From NCBI GenBank assembly GCA_947466585.1, contig CANIEU010000002.1, forward strand, positions 1-64,000: a stretch of DNA of 64,000 bases, read 5' to 3'. The stretch comes from Fibrobacterota bacterium. Lineage in GTDB: Bacteria > Fibrobacterota > Fibrobacteria > UBA11236. Below, piece by piece: positions 40,951 through 49,884 of this stretch. Made by a program: the position numbers and the translations under genes. The notes below the pieces were generated by a model, which worked only from the letters and a program-made list of their open reading frames with translations, was not told where the DNA came from and ran no database searches. Position 1 is the first letter of the stretch, and every line of letters begins with the position of its first letter.

Positions 40951-42118
40951 AATCCTGTACGGCGTGCAGGGCGAGGGGCGCGGCCATGCGACCCGTAGCC
41001 TGCGTGTGTTGCAGGCGTTGCTCGGCGAAGGCCACGAGGTTCTGGTGCTCACCGGCGGCGACGCCATTCCGGTGTTGGCTCCTATTCTCGGAAACCGCAT
41101 CGTCGAAATCCCGATCTTGCGTTACCGCTACAATTATCACGGGTCGCTGTGTCCTTGGCGCACGCTCTTCCACAATATCGGCCCGCTGTTCCGCATGGCA
41201 TTCCGCAACCTGGCGCTCGAATCCTTCGTGCAACGCTTCAAACCCGTGGTCGCCCTTTCCGATTTCGAGCCGGTCACCTGCCGCCTCGCACGCATCTTCC
41301 GGATGCCGCTTGTTGCGGTGGACCATCAGCATTTTCTCACCGAGACCCGGTTGCCCCGGTTGCGCGGTCTGGGAAACCTACTGGCGCTGCCGGTTTACCG
41401 GCTCGGGACCCACCTGCTATCCGGTTGGCCGCGGCGTGTGATCGTCAGTTCATTCCATCATTTCCCACGCAAACGCGGCAGCCGCGCGGTGTTCGTCGGT
41501 CCCTTTCTCGCCGAAGAATTGCGCGTTCTGCAACCGCGTGACGACGGACACGTCACGGTTTACTTGAAACGGCCGCAATACCTGAAGACCTTGCTGTTGT
41601 TGGTCGCGGCCTTCCCGGATCGCACCTTCGAAGTGTTTTCCTCTTGGGAAAAGGAGTGGGCCGAACCGCTACCGCGCAATGCGCGCTTGCGTCCGGTGTC
41701 ACGGGCCGCCTTTTTGGAATCTCTCGCCTCCGCGCACGCGCTCGTCACCACGGCGGGGAACCAGGTGTTGGGCGAGGCGATCTGGCTGGGTAAGCCCGTG
41801 CTGGCCATTCCCGAAGTCGGGGTGCTCGAGCAGACCTTGAACGCGCGGGCTCTCGAGGAGAGCGGCTGCGGCATGGTGTGCGATCTCCGCGATCTGACGG
41901 CGGAGACGTGGGTGCGGTTCGAGGATTTACGGGTCGGGTTTCTGCGCGGTCTGCAACTTTTTCGGGACCGTCATCCGGACTACGACGGTCTGCAGGCGAC
42001 GCTTCGCGTGGTTCGGCGACTGGTTCGTGCCACGGTCACCGCTCAAGACTCCAAAACCATGTCGGCGGCAGGTTCTGCCACCGACATGGCGTCCTCGTTT
42101 ATCCCTGGAACGCGCTGA
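40943..42118 (+). CDS. Glycosyltransferase (MurG/GT28-like, MJ1255 type)
   Basis: 391 residues from GTG 40943, overlapping the radical SAM gene by 8 bases. The N-terminus [22 protein letters not shown] is the glycine-rich acceptor loop of GT-B enzymes of the MurG/MJ1255 kind. The C-terminal domain has [20 protein letters not shown], the sugar-nucleotide site. A 35-residue tail (from about 357) is encoded partly by a strong hairpin (42057-42089), and the last 20 bases overlap the convergent glyS stop region. The sugar and acceptor are unknown. Confidence 0.8.
   Translation: MSRILYGVQGEGRGHATRSLRVLQALLGEGHEVLVLTGGDAIPVLAPILGNRIVEIPILRYRYNYHGSLCPWRTLFHNIGPLFRMAFRNLALESFVQRFKPVVALSDFEPVTCRLARIFRMPLVAVDHQHFLTETRLPRLRGLGNLLALPVYRLGTHLLSGWPRRVIVSSFHHFPRKRGSRAVFVGPFLAEELRVLQPRDDGHVTVYLKRPQYLKTLLLLVAAFPDRTFEVFSSWEKEWAEPLPRNARLRPVSRAAFLESLASAHALVTTAGNQVLGEAIWLGKPVLAIPEVGVLEQTLNARALEESGCGMVCDLRDLTAETWVRFEDLRVGFLRGLQLFRDRHPDYDGLQATLRVVRRLVRATVTAQDSKTMSAAGSATDMASSFIPGTR
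42057..42089. terminator. Bidirectional hairpin inside the glycosyltransferase 3' end
   Basis: CCATGTCGG (42057-42065) pairs with CCGACATGG (42081-42089), and inside it GGCAG pairs with CTGCC around GTT. It lies where the glycosyltransferase and glyS converge and overlap. No T-run follows, so it may act as a transcript-stabilising or blocking hairpin rather than a classic terminator. Confidence 0.5.
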
Positions 42119-45100
42119 AGTCGGCGACGTTGAGAACGACTTCACGCACCGAGGCCAAAATCGCCTGACGATTCGCACGGATGCCTGCGTCGGGGTCGTT
42201 CACCATCACCGCAACGAACAAATCCGCCACGGGTTTCTGAATGGTGGCGATGGCCGCCAGCGCTTTCTCCCACGACTGGCTCTTCACCGCCGCATCCACG
42301 ATCGAGCGCGTCTGCTTTAGCGAATCGATCAAGGCCGCTTCGGTCGGATGGTTCGACACGAGCACCGCATTCGCAGACACATCCGCATCCTTAAGGATGT
42401 TGTTCACGCGTTTGAAGGTCTCCGCGATCTGTGCAAAGCCCGCATCTTGCCGGAACGCTTCGAGCGCCTTGAGGCGCGACACCAGGTCGGGTAGGATTTC
42501 CCACGACGGCACGGCTGCAACGGCTGCGTCAAACGTGTCCGTTGCAATACCGCCGGGAAGTCCGGGGCGTCCGGTTTCGGCGAACAGGTTCTGCGCGCGG
42601 CCTTTGAAGAACGCAAGCAGCTTCTCCTGAATGCCGGCACGTTCGCCTGCAGCGATTACCGAATCGGGGAACTGACCCAATGCATCCCCGATCAAATCCG
42701 AAAGTGGAATACGCACGTTTCCATGCAACAACAGCGCGATGGTCGTCCAGCAGGCGCGGCGCAGCGCGAACGGATCGGCGGAACCTGTCGGAATCTTACC
42801 CTTGCCGAACAAGGCTACAAGCGTGTCCAAACGATCCGCGAGGCCCACGAGCGCGCCTTCCTCGGTCACAGGGTAACCATCCTCGGCATTGCGCGGCTTG
42901 TAATGATCTGCGATGCCGTCGGCCACGGCCTGCGGGAGCTTTTCGTCCAGCGCGTAGTACCGTCCCACGGTGCCCTGCAGCTCGGGGAACTCGCCCACCA
43001 TTTGCGTGACGAGATCGTTCTTGCAAAGTTGGGCGACGTGCTCCGCGGCTGCGGATTTTTCGGGACTCCACTGTAGACGGCTCGCCAGCAGGGATGTCAG
43101 GTTCTCGACGCGTTTGGTCTTGGCGTAAATGCTCGCCTCCGCACCCAAGTCTTTGAGAAACGCGACGGTTTTTAAATCATCGCGGCGTTCGATCAAGGTC
43201 TTCTTCTTGTCTTCGCGCAGGAAGAACTCGGCATCGGCGAAACGCGAGCGCACCACGCGCTCGTTGCCTTCGCGGATCAGCGCATAGTCGGGGTCCGCGG
43301 ACTGCATGTTGGAGATTGCCATGAACTTGTTGCTGAGCGTGCCCTTCGTGTCGGTGAGAGCGAAAAGCTTCTGATGCTCGCGCATTTCGGAGACGAGTAC
43401 TTCTTCGGGAATCGCCAGTAGGGTTTCATCGAACGAGCAAAGCACCGGAACGGTCCACTCAGTGAGCCATGTCACGGTATCCAGCAGGTCTTCGTCGGTG
43501 CGCCACTTGAGCCCGGCTTTTTCGGCCGTCTCGATGGTGAGCCTGCGGATGTTGTTCTTGCGCTCGTTCTGGTCCACGATCACATGCGCCGCGCGCAGGG
43601 CCGCGAGGTAGCCTTCGCGATCGGCGGGCACGGGAAGGAAGGTGTTGTTGAGGAAGCGGTGACCGCGCGTCTGGTTGCCGGCGGTGATGCCGGCGAAGGT
43701 GGCGGGAATCACACGCTCGCCGAGCAACGCGACCATCCAGGTCACGGGGCGCACGAAGGATTCGCCCTCGCCGTTGCCCCACTTCATGGTCTTGTACCAG
43801 TGAATGTCGCCCAAGATGGCGGGAATGGCTTCCGCGAGAATCTCCAGAGCGTCGCGACCCTTTTTCTCCACCTGCGCGAACAGATAGCCGTCGCGGATTT
43901 CGAGCTGGGCTTCGGTGATGCCGTTCTTTTTCGCGAAGGCCAGTGCGGCCTGCGTCCAGTTGCCGGCGGCATCCTTGGCGACCTTCTCGGGTGCGCCCTT
44001 CATGCCGAGCGATTGATCGGCTTGACCCGTGAGCATCGAAGCAGCGGAAAGCACGATACGACGCGGCGTCGCAAAGATGCGGAGATCCTGGATGTCGAGC
44101 CCGGCGGGCTTGAGATGCTTCTCGATCAGGCGCGGCAGTTCATCCAGCAAAGGTTCGAACACGCGCGCGGGCATTTCTTCGACGCCGAGTTCGATCAGCA
44201 GCGGTGCGGTGCTCGTCTTCGCGGGCGTGATTCCGTCATCCCGGCGCAGGCCGGGATCCAGACCCACCGTCGGGTCCACAGGGGGATGTGTTTTTACCAG
44301 CGGGAAACCCAGCGACTCGCGATTCGCCAGCCATGCCTCGGCCACGGTCTTCGCCAAAGCGCGTACGCGGAGAATGTAACCCTGACGTTCGTTCACGGAG
44401 ATCGCACCGCGGGCGTCGAGAAGGTTGAACGAGTGGCTGGCCTTCATGCAGTAATCGAACGCAGGCGCGGGAATGCCGGCCTCGCACAGGCGGACGCATT
44501 CCTTTTCGAACTTGTCGAACAGGTCGTAGTGCAGCGCCGCGTCACTTTGCTCGAAGTTGTGCACCGAGAACTGGTATTCGTTCTGCTTGAAAAGATCACC
44601 GTACGTTACGGTATCGTTGTACTGCAGGTCGAACATGCTGTTCTTCTTTTGCAGGTACATGCATATGCGCTCGAGGCCGTAGGTGATCTCACCCATCACG
44701 GGTTTGAGGTCGAGGCCGCCGACTTGTTGGAAGTACGTGAACTGCGTGATTTCCATACCGTCGAGCCACACTTCCCAGCCGAGGCCCCAGGCGCCGAGGG
44801 TCGGGGATTCCCAGTCGTCATGCACAAAGCGGATGTCGTGTTCGTTGGGGTCGATGCCGATCGCCCGCATCGACCCGAGGTACAGGTCGACGATGTCGAG
44901 CGGGCTGGGTTTGAGCACCACCTGGAATTGGTAGTAGTGCTGTCCGCGGTTGGGGTTGTCGCCGTAGCGTCCGTCCTTGGGGCGGCGGCAGGGTTCGATC
45001 CAAGCGGCGTTGAACGGTTCGGGACCGAGCGAGCGGAGGAAGGTCGCGGGGTTGAACGTGGCCGCGCCTTTTTCGCCGTCGTAGGGTTGGGCGATGAGGC

Positions 45101-45155
45101 AGCCGCGGTCGCTCCAGTATTTCTGGAGCGTGAGAACGAGGTCTTGGAAGTTCAT
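42099..45155 (-). CDS. glyS: Glycyl-tRNA synthetase, alpha and beta subunits fused
   Basis: 1018 residues from ATG 45155 ([19 protein letters not shown]). The first 300 residues are the whole alpha chain (Gly[35 protein letters not shown]). The beta chain starts at [19 protein letters not shown] (about 328) and ends with the DALR-type anticodon domain. In most bacteria these are two genes; fusion is known in chlamydiae and some others. The joint, about residues 300-327, contains [12 protein letters not shown], the translation of a palindromic DNA repeat (44235-44261). The 3' end overlaps a convergent gene by 20 bases. Confidence 0.95.
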   Translation of the reverse strand: MNFQDLVLTLQKYWSDRGCLIAQPYDGEKGAATFNPATFLRSLGPEPFNAAWIEPCRRPKDGRYGDNPNRGQHYYQFQVVLKPSPLDIVDLYLGSMRAIGIDPNEHDIRFVHDDWESPTLGAWGLGWEVWLDGMEITQFTYFQQVGGLDLKPVMGEITYGLERICMYLQKKNSMFDLQYNDTVTYGDLFKQNEYQFSVHNFEQSDAALHYDLFDKFEKECVRLCEAGIPAPAFDYCMKASHSFNLLDARGAISVNERQGYILRVRALAKTVAEAWLANRESLGFPLVKTHPPVDPTVGLDPGLRRDDGITPAKTSTAPLLIELGVEEMPARVFEPLLDELPRLIEKHLKPAGLDIQDLRIFATPRRIVLSAASMLTGQADQSLGMKGAPEKVAKDAAGNWTQAALAFAKKNGITEAQLEIRDGYLFAQVEKKGRDALEILAEAIPAILGDIHWYKTMKWGNGEGESFVRPVTWMVALLGERVIPATFAGITAGNQTRGHRFLNNTFLPVPADREGYLAALRAAHVIVDQNERKNNIRRLTIETAEKAGLKWRTDEDLLDTVTWLTEWTVPVLCSFDETLLAIPEEVLVSEMREHQKLFALTDTKGTLSNKFMAISNMQSADPDYALIREGNERVVRSRFADAEFFLREDKKKTLIERRDDLKTVAFLKDLGAEASIYAKTKRVENLTSLLASRLQWSPEKSAAAEHVAQLCKNDLVTQMVGEFPELQGTVGRYYALDEKLPQAVADGIADHYKPRNAEDGYPVTEEGALVGLADRLDTLVALFGKGKIPTGSADPFALRRACWTTIALLLHGNVRIPLSDLIGDALGQFPDSVIAAGERAGIQEKLLAFFKGRAQNLFAETGRPGLPGGIATDTFDAAVAAVPSWEILPDLVSRLKALEAFRQDAGFAQIAETFKRVNNILKDADVSANAVLVSNHPTEAALIDSLKQTRSIVDAAVKSQSWEKALAAIATIQKPVADLFVAVMVNDPDAGIRANRQAILASVREVVLNVADFSAFQG
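44235..44261. repeat. Palindromic repeat inserted in the glyS linker
   Basis: ATCCCGGC (44238-44245) and GCCGGGAT (44250-44257) form an 8-bp stem around GCAG, flanked by CGTC and CCAG. As I recall, the same CATCCCGGCGCAGGCCGGGA core is a common intergenic repeat in proteobacteria. Here it is translated in frame as part of the alpha-beta linker. Confidence 0.75.
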
Positions 45156-45285
45156 AAGTGGGGTAAAAATGCGCTTTTTTGGGGTCGATGCCAAAGTTTT
45201 GGCCCTTCTTTGGCGGGAATCTATGGGGATTTCGCAGGATTTTAGGAATGGTTCGCACTGGCCGGACATGAACGGCCTGCTTTCA

Positions 45286-45314
45286 TTGGCACCCCTCTTC
45301 GCGGAAGCTAACAT
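45286..45314 (+). promoter_or_regulatory. Candidate sigma-70 promoter
   Basis: TTGGCA (45286-45291), 17 bases, TAACAT (45309-45314), placing the transcription start near 45321, about 20 bases before ATG 45344. It is divergent from glyS, whose start is at 45155. Confidence 0.5.
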
Positions 45315-45343
45315 GTTCCGCAACATAAACAGTCGGGGGCGGA

Positions 45344-46129
45344 ATGCAGAGTTGGAAGTTGGTCGCGCGCAGGGGGCTTTTGCTGTGCATCGCTGGAGTG
45401 TCCCTGGTATCCGCCGGTTCGGGAATCGGCGGATACCAAACACTGAATGAAAACGCTCGTACTTACACGTTCGTGGCTTGGCCGGTAGGCAAATCGGAAC
45501 CGATTCGGTTCAAGTCGTCTCTTTATCAAAAGGGATCGGCCTCCTACGTGCGCATTGACGAAGGGGAACTGTTTCCGGAGAAGGACGAGACTCCCGTGCG
45601 CCGAACGGGCGATTTCGATTCGCTTAAGGTGATCGATCTTTCCGTGGCGCATCAAGTTTCCACCCCGCAAGGGCCCGCCTACGTGCGGGACACCCTGTGG
45701 TATCCGGCGCATGTGGTGGGCCGGCAATGGGTCTTTCTAAAAGTTACCGGTCCTGTGACATTGTATACATTGAAACCCGGTCGGGGCGCCTACCGCGGCA
45801 TGGATACGGGCGCCGGGTTGGAGCCCTATGGAGAGGATGCCGTCCGGTCGAAGATCATGACGAATCCTCAAGCGGCGCGGTTGCTGCATCAGGAGAGGGC
45901 CGGTCACTCGGTGGCGTTGGGCATGGGACTCGCCGGGCTCGGTTTGGTGGCTACCGGAACCGTGACCAATCTCGTCGCCGACAAGGCACCGGGCAATCCG
46001 CTGGTTATTGTCGGCCTCGGTCTCGCGGCTTTTTCTTGGATTCCGCACTTGATGGTTGCCGACCGGCTCGATGCGGCGATCAAGGCGTATAACGAGGGTG
46101 CCGTGGGTTCGGGTTCCCAAGGCCTGTAA
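45344..46129 (+). CDS. Membrane-associated protein of unknown function
   Basis: 261 residues. An N-terminal signal or anchor (about 9-28) is followed by a soluble region (about 30-175) and two hydrophobic segments (about 190-208 and 218-236; [17 protein letters not shown] and [17 protein letters not shown]). The Shine-Dalgarno GGGGGCGG is upstream. I do not recognise the family; no catalytic motif stands out. It probably sits in the inner membrane with a periplasmic domain. Its own promoter lies at 45286-45314. Confidence 0.6.
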   Translation: MQSWKLVARRGLLLCIAGVSLVSAGSGIGGYQTLNENARTYTFVAWPVGKSEPIRFKSSLYQKGSASYVRIDEGELFPEKDETPVRRTGDFDSLKVIDLSVAHQVSTPQGPAYVRDTLWYPAHVVGRQWVFLKVTGPVTLYTLKPGRGAYRGMDTGAGLEPYGEDAVRSKIMTNPQAARLLHQERAGHSVALGMGLAGLGLVATGTVTNLVADKAPGNPLVIVGLGLAAFSWIPHLMVADRLDAAIKAYNEGAVGSGSQGL

Positions 46130-46149
46130 CCTGCCCCCTGAAATAGACC

Positions 46150-46227
46150 AGGGGGTTGTGTAGGGGGTTCACTAAAGCGAATCACACCCCTCTCCACAAC
46201 CCCTACCTTCGCCTCAAACGAGGCGAA
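46150..46227 (+). repeat. Two hairpins before the XRE regulator
   Basis: A GGGGGTT-rich stretch (46150-46168) pairs imperfectly with a CCCC/CAACCCC stretch (46186-46204). A second, perfect hairpin, TTCGCCTC-AAAC-GAGGCGAA (46208-46227), ends 2 bases before the TTG start and would hide its ribosome-binding region. Confidence 0.7.
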
Positions 46228-46229
46228 AC

Positions 46230-46589
46230 TTGACTTTTCAGGAATTACAGCAACTCTTGGGCGCGCGGATCCGCCTATGCATCGAAAAGGCCGGATACCG
46301 GACCATCGAAGAGTTCGCCTTTGCGTTCGGCATCGGTAAATCCACTCTCAGCGATGTGCTCACCGGTAAAAAGAGTCCTACCGTGAGTACACTGGCCCGC
46401 TGGGCGAACGCCCTCGAAATTCCCATCGTCGAATTTTTCCACGACGAACGGCTCAACGCCTGGATTCGGGAAGCCCCGCCCGAATATTTTCAAAACCGGG
46501 CGAAGACACCGCAAAACACAAAGTTGGCAAAGGCGGTGAAGCCGGCAAAGTCTGCAAAGCCGGCGAAGTCCCGCAAGAAGCGCAAGTAA
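46230..46589 (+). CDS. XRE-family DNA-binding regulator with basic tail
   Basis: 119 residues from TTG 46230. Residues about 8-70 form a Cro/CI helix-turn-helix: IEEFAFAFGIGKSTLSDVLTG is the HTH and SPTVSTLARWANALEIPIVEFF completes the five-helix fold. The last 30 residues are a Lys/Ala/Pro/Ser tail (AKAVKPAKSAKPAKSRKKRK) that would add non-specific DNA affinity. The start codon is poor and its ribosome site is inside a hairpin, so translation is probably low or controlled. The target is unknown; tpx follows 55 bases later. Confidence 0.82.
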   Translation: MTFQELQQLLGARIRLCIEKAGYRTIEEFAFAFGIGKSTLSDVLTGKKSPTVSTLARWANALEIPIVEFFHDERLNAWIREAPPEYFQNRAKTPQNTKLAKAVKPAKSAKPAKSRKKRK

Positions 46590-46644
46590 ATTCCCCCCCG
46601 CCCCTGCCGGAGGTATATTTCCTTTCTCTCGAAAGGAACTCCAC

Positions 46645-47148
46645 ATGGCAACCATCACGCTCAAGGGCAACCCCATCCAGACCATCGGCACCCTGCCCGC
46701 GGTCGGCTCTAAAGCCCCCGCATTCAAACTCACCAAATCCGACCTCTCCGACGTCACACTCGCCGACTTCGCGGGCAAAAAAATCATCCTGAACATTTTC
46801 CCGAGCATCGATACCGGCACGTGCGCCATGTCGGTGCGCAAGTTCAACGCCGAAGCCAGCGAATTGCTGGGCGTCGTTGTTGTCGCTGTTTCGAAGGATC
46901 TGCCTTTCGCGCTGAATCGTTTCTGCGGTGCCGAGGGCATCGACAAGGTGGTCACCACCTCGGCTCTGCGCCCCGATTCCAGCTTCGGCAAGGATTACGG
47001 CGTGACCATCATCGAGGGCGGTCTTGCAGGCGTGTTATCGCGCTCCGTCATTGTCATCGATGAGAAGGGCGAAGTCGCCTACACGGAACAGGTTCCCGAA
47101 ACCGTGAACGAACCCGATTACGCCAAGGCGCTCGCTGCGGTCAAGTAG
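46645..47148 (+). CDS. tpx: Thiol peroxidase Tpx
   Basis: 167 residues. A cytoplasmic peroxiredoxin that reduces lipid and organic hydroperoxides using thioredoxin. The peroxidatic Cys is in SIDTGTCAMSVRKFN and the resolving Cys in ALNRFCGAEGI, the spacing typical of Tpx. GLLSRSVIVIDEKG-type sequence (here GVLSRSVIVIDEKG) closes the fold. AAAGGA is 9 bases before ATG. A strong terminator follows at 47172-47207. Confidence 0.95.
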   Translation: MATITLKGNPIQTIGTLPAVGSKAPAFKLTKSDLSDVTLADFAGKKIILNIFPSIDTGTCAMSVRKFNAEASELLGVVVVAVSKDLPFALNRFCGAEGIDKVVTTSALRPDSSFGKDYGVTIIEGGLAGVLSRSVIVIDEKGEVAYTEQVPETVNEPDYAKALAAVK

Positions 47149-47171
47149 TTCGTTTCCTCTTTGTCACAACT

Positions 47172-47207
47172 AAAAAAGGCGGGCCCCTCTTGTGGTCCGC
47201 CTTTTTT
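47172..47207 (+). terminator. Intrinsic terminator after tpx
   Basis: AAAAAAGGCGG (47172-47182) pairs with CCGCCTTTTTT (47197-47207). The A-run and T-run on either side make it work in both directions, serving tpx and the small minus-strand gene at 47252-47425. Confidence 0.9.
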
Positions 47208-47251
47208 GCGCTTTGCAGTCAAATGGTCACAGCTGGCTATAAACTCTCCCG

Positions 47252-47425
47252 CTACTTCTTCTCTCCATCCAACGGAATTTTCTTGATGCCACGCACGATC
47301 AGGCCGAGAAACCCGACGAGGATTTCGATATAGAGGCGGATCGCGGTTAGCGTGGTCACCACGATGAATCGCAGAATGCGGACGATCAGCGGGCGCGGCT
47401 CGGTGTCGGTGCGGGTTTGGTTCAT
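47252..47425 (-). CDS. Small single-pass membrane protein
   Basis: 57 residues, starting MNQTRTDTEPRP. One amphipathic or transmembrane segment (about 14-45: LIVRILRFIVVTTLTAIRL, then IEILVGFLGLIV) is followed by a basic end (RGIKKIPLDGEKK). The Shine-Dalgarno GGAGG lies exactly 6 bases before ATG, the strongest evidence that it is translated. I do not recognise a family. It is convergent with tpx and divergent from the hydrolase gene. Confidence 0.65.
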   Translation of the reverse strand: MNQTRTDTEPRPLIVRILRFIVVTTLTAIRLYIEILVGFLGLIVRGIKKIPLDGEKK

Positions 47426-47546
47426 GAAGAACCTCCGGTATGAGGACGGGGCAAGGATACACTTTTAACTTACCCCTTCAGCGGCAAAATCCTCTGGGGT
47501 ATATCCCGGTTATTGCGGAAAAGTCTGAATTTTCTAAAATGTTCCC

Positions 47547-48194
47547 ATGGAGACCGCACGTGCGGATTCTGACGCATTCGAAATCCTGAAGCCCCCACTC
47601 GAATCCCCAGGAATCCCGAGGAAAATCGTGCCCCCGTCCCATTTATCGACCTTAAATTCCGATATCCTCATTCTTCCGGGCTACGGAGGATCGGGCCCCG
47701 CCCATTGGCAAACCCTGTGGGAGCAAGCACACCCGGAGTTTCGGCGTGTTGAGGAAGGCGATTGGGACCATCCCGACTGCAAGGAGTGGGTGGCGTCGCT
47801 GCAATCCGCGGTGCATGTATCCGGCCCGAATACCATTCTGGTGGCGCACAGCCTCGCGTGTTTGCAGGTGGTGCATTGGGCGATCGGGGCTTCGCCGACG
47901 AGGCTGAGCGTTCGAGGTGCCCTGTTGGTGGCCGTTCCTGATCCGGACGCAGCGGTCTTTCCCGAAGTGGCCCGCAGTTTCGGACCCGTTCCCACGGCGC
48001 GCCTTCCGTTTCCGTCCCTCGTCGTGGGCAGCGTGAACGATCCTTATGCAACTCCCGCCTTCACGGAAGCGTGCGCGGAAGCATGGGGATCGCGCTTACA
48101 ATCCATCGGTGCGGCGGGTCACGTCAACGCCTCAAGCGGCCTGGGACGCTGGGACGCTGGTCTGAAATTGTTGGAAGAACTCAAGGCGGTTTAA
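47547..48194 (+). CDS. RBBP9/YdeN-family alpha/beta hydrolase
   Basis: 215 residues. LILPGYGGSGPAHWQTLWE (about 41-59) is the family's opening strand, and the triad is the Ser in VAHSLACLQVVHW (about 101), the Asp in GSVNDPYATP and the His in GAAGHVNASSG. RBBP9-like proteins are small serine hydrolases of uncertain substrate. The first 30 residues are an extra tail; an internal start near residue 28 would give the normal length. The stop codon lies inside an 11-base repeat that continues to the ftsE stop. Confidence 0.85.
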   Translation: METARADSDAFEILKPPLESPGIPRKIVPPSHLSTLNSDILILPGYGGSGPAHWQTLWEQAHPEFRRVEEGDWDHPDCKEWVASLQSAVHVSGPNTILVAHSLACLQVVHWAIGASPTRLSVRGALLVAVPDPDAAVFPEVARSFGPVPTARLPFPSLVVGSVNDPYATPAFTEACAEAWGSRLQSIGAAGHVNASSGLGRWDAGLKLLEELKAV

Positions 48195-48231
48195 AAGCCA
48201 TTTAAAAGCCGCATAAAAAGCTTTTTAAAGG
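48190..48231. repeat. AT-rich repeat hairpin spanning two convergent stop codons
   Basis: TTTAAAAGCC is repeated at 48190 and 48201 (11-base period), followed by the inverted GCTTTTTAAAGGC (48220-48232). The hydrolase stop TAA (48192-48194) is in the first copy and the ftsE stop (48225-48227) is in the inverted copy. It probably ends both transcripts. Confidence 0.75.
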
Positions 48232-48950
48232 CCCGACTGATCTGCCTGCGCGAGCACTTCGCGCACGTAACTCGCGGGCACATCCGTCACCACGCCGCGA
48301 TCGACGCACAAACGCCGCACGGGCAAATTGCCGGTGAGCAACTCGTCGTGCGTGGCCATCAGCACGGCCACGCCTGCGACATGAATGTCGTGAAAGATGC
48401 GCAGAATCTCGACCGAAGTTTCGGGGTCGAGGTTGCCGGTCGGTTCGTCAGCAAGCACCACCTGCGGATGGTTCGCCATGGCGCGGGCGATGGCCGCACG
48501 CTGTTGCTCGCCCCCCGAAAGTTCGTGGGGAAAGCGGCGCGCCTTGGGCGAGAGCCGCACAAGCGTCAGCACCTCGTACACGCGTTGCTTTACCTGCTGT
48601 TCGGGAAGGTCCGCCGCGCGCAGGGCAAGGGCGACGTTGTCGAAAATGGTCCGATCGCCCAGCAACTTGAAATCCTGAAACACGATGCCGAGGCGACGGC
48701 GCAACTGTTGAATGCGGCCGCGCGCGATCTTTTTTCCGGATCGGTATTCTTCACCATCCCGGAACGCGATCGAGACTTCACCCGAATCGGGCCTTTCGGC
48801 CATGTCAATGAGACGGAGGATGGTGCTCTTGCCGGCGCCGCTGGGCCCGGTGAGCAACACGAATTCTCCCGGGTCCAGGCGAAAACTGGCATCGTCCAGA
48901 GCCTGCCATCCGCCGGGGTAGACCTTGGTGACGTGATCGAATGTGATCAT
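48225..48950 (-). CDS. ftsE: FtsE-type ABC ATPase
   Basis: 241 residues. FtsE with the membrane protein FtsX activates peptidoglycan hydrolases at the division site. Walker [10 protein letters not shown] (about 36), Q-loop VFQDFKLL, signature LSGGEQQR, Walker [14 protein letters not shown] and the His switch MATHDELL are all present; [19 protein letters not shown] is the FtsE N-terminus. No ftsX is adjacent: the gene upstream is a methyltransferase and the downstream neighbour is convergent. A LolD or other MacB-like role is possible, but the sequence reads best as FtsE. Confidence 0.85.
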   Translation of the reverse strand: MITFDHVTKVYPGGWQALDDASFRLDPGEFVLLTGPSGAGKSTILRLIDMAERPDSGEVSIAFRDGEEYRSGKKIARGRIQQLRRRLGIVFQDFKLLGDRTIFDNVALALRAADLPEQQVKQRVYEVLTLVRLSPKARRFPHELSGGEQQRAAIARAMANHPQVVLADEPTGNLDPETSVEILRIFHDIHVAGVAVLMATHDELLTGNLPVRRLCVDRGVVTDVPASYVREVLAQADQSGL

Positions 48951-48981
48951 GGCAATGTCTTCGTGAAGAGGTTGGGGTCGG

Positions 48982-49884
48982 TTACTGGGGTTTTTGCAGA
49001 ATGAAATGAAGGCGTTCGTCTCGATCGCTTCCGGGCTTCAAGGTAAAATCCGCGAGGCAGGCCCGCACGACAAAACCGGCTTCCCGCGCGGTTTTTTTGA
49101 GAAAGGCGGCAGGCCAAACGCGCTGGCGATGCACTTCTTCGGTACGATCGTAACGCCCGTCTTCGCCGATGGTGAAGAACGTGAAGAGGTTCAATTGCGT
49201 ACGGCTGGCCGCATCGTAGCGGCTGGCTCGCACCACCGCGCCCGCCTCGGTCTCTTGAAAGTCGAGCGCATCGGCGAAATGGCGGCGTGAACAGGTCACC
49301 GTGGTCACATCCACCAGAAACACCCCGCCGGGCGTGAGCACGCGCAAGGCTTCCTCAAAGGCGCGGCGCACCTCGTCGGGGCGTGTGAGATAGTTCAGGC
49401 TGTCGTACACCATCAGCACCAGATCGAATCCCGCCTGTGGCGTACCGTCTGGGAAGGGAAGCGCCAACGCATCGCAGGCCGCGCGCAGGGGAAGTTTGCC
49501 TTTCCCTTTTACTTTCCCATTTAATGTCCCATTTACTGTCCCGTTTCCCATACCGCGGAGTGGTCGTGCGGTACCCAACATCTGCGGGCTGAGATCCGTA
49601 TGCACGGTGAAGACATCGGGGAAGAGGGGGTGCTCCGCCAGGCGACAGGTGCCCGCCGCGAGTTCCAGGATTCGGCGAGGTGTGGCCGCCTTGCCCGTGC
49701 GACCGCGCACGGTGCGCCACAGGCCCCGCAAGTGTGCCGACCAACCGGGATAGTCGACATGGGCCATCACGGTGTCGTAATGCACCGCCAAAGCCCCATA
49801 AGGTTGAGAGAGAATCGAAGCCGCCGCATCGGGTGCGGTCGGTCGGGTCGGAGAGGGGGATTCGGTGGAGGCTTTCCGCCTCAT
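48982..49884 (-). CDS. Class I SAM-dependent methyltransferase
   Basis: 300 residues. Motif I is ILELAAGTCRLAEHP (about 71-85), motif II contains VHTDLSPQML, and motif IV/post-II has GFDLVLMVYDSLNYLTRP, as in family-11/25 methyltransferases. Between motifs II and III there is a low-complexity insert (about 112-127) encoded by 12-base tandem repeats (GTVN, GTLN, GKVK, GKGK). The substrate is unknown. The start overlaps the stop of the next upstream PpiC gene by 4 bases. Confidence 0.8.
   Translation of the reverse strand: MRRKASTESPSPTRPTAPDAAASILSQPYGALAVHYDTVMAHVDYPGWSAHLRGLWRTVRGRTGKAATPRRILELAAGTCRLAEHPLFPDVFTVHTDLSPQMLGTARPLRGMGNGTVNGTLNGKVKGKGKLPLRAACDALALPFPDGTPQAGFDLVLMVYDSLNYLTRPDEVRRAFEEALRVLTPGGVFLVDVTTVTCSRRHFADALDFQETEAGAVVRASRYDAASRTQLNLFTFFTIGEDGRYDRTEEVHRQRVWPAAFLKKTAREAGFVVRACLADFTLKPGSDRDERLHFILQKPQ

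Noticed and set aside
43584-45245. 553-codon open frame antisense to glyS
   Set aside because: Composition follows codon-position bias of glyS on the other strand; no family resemblance, and glyS is certain.
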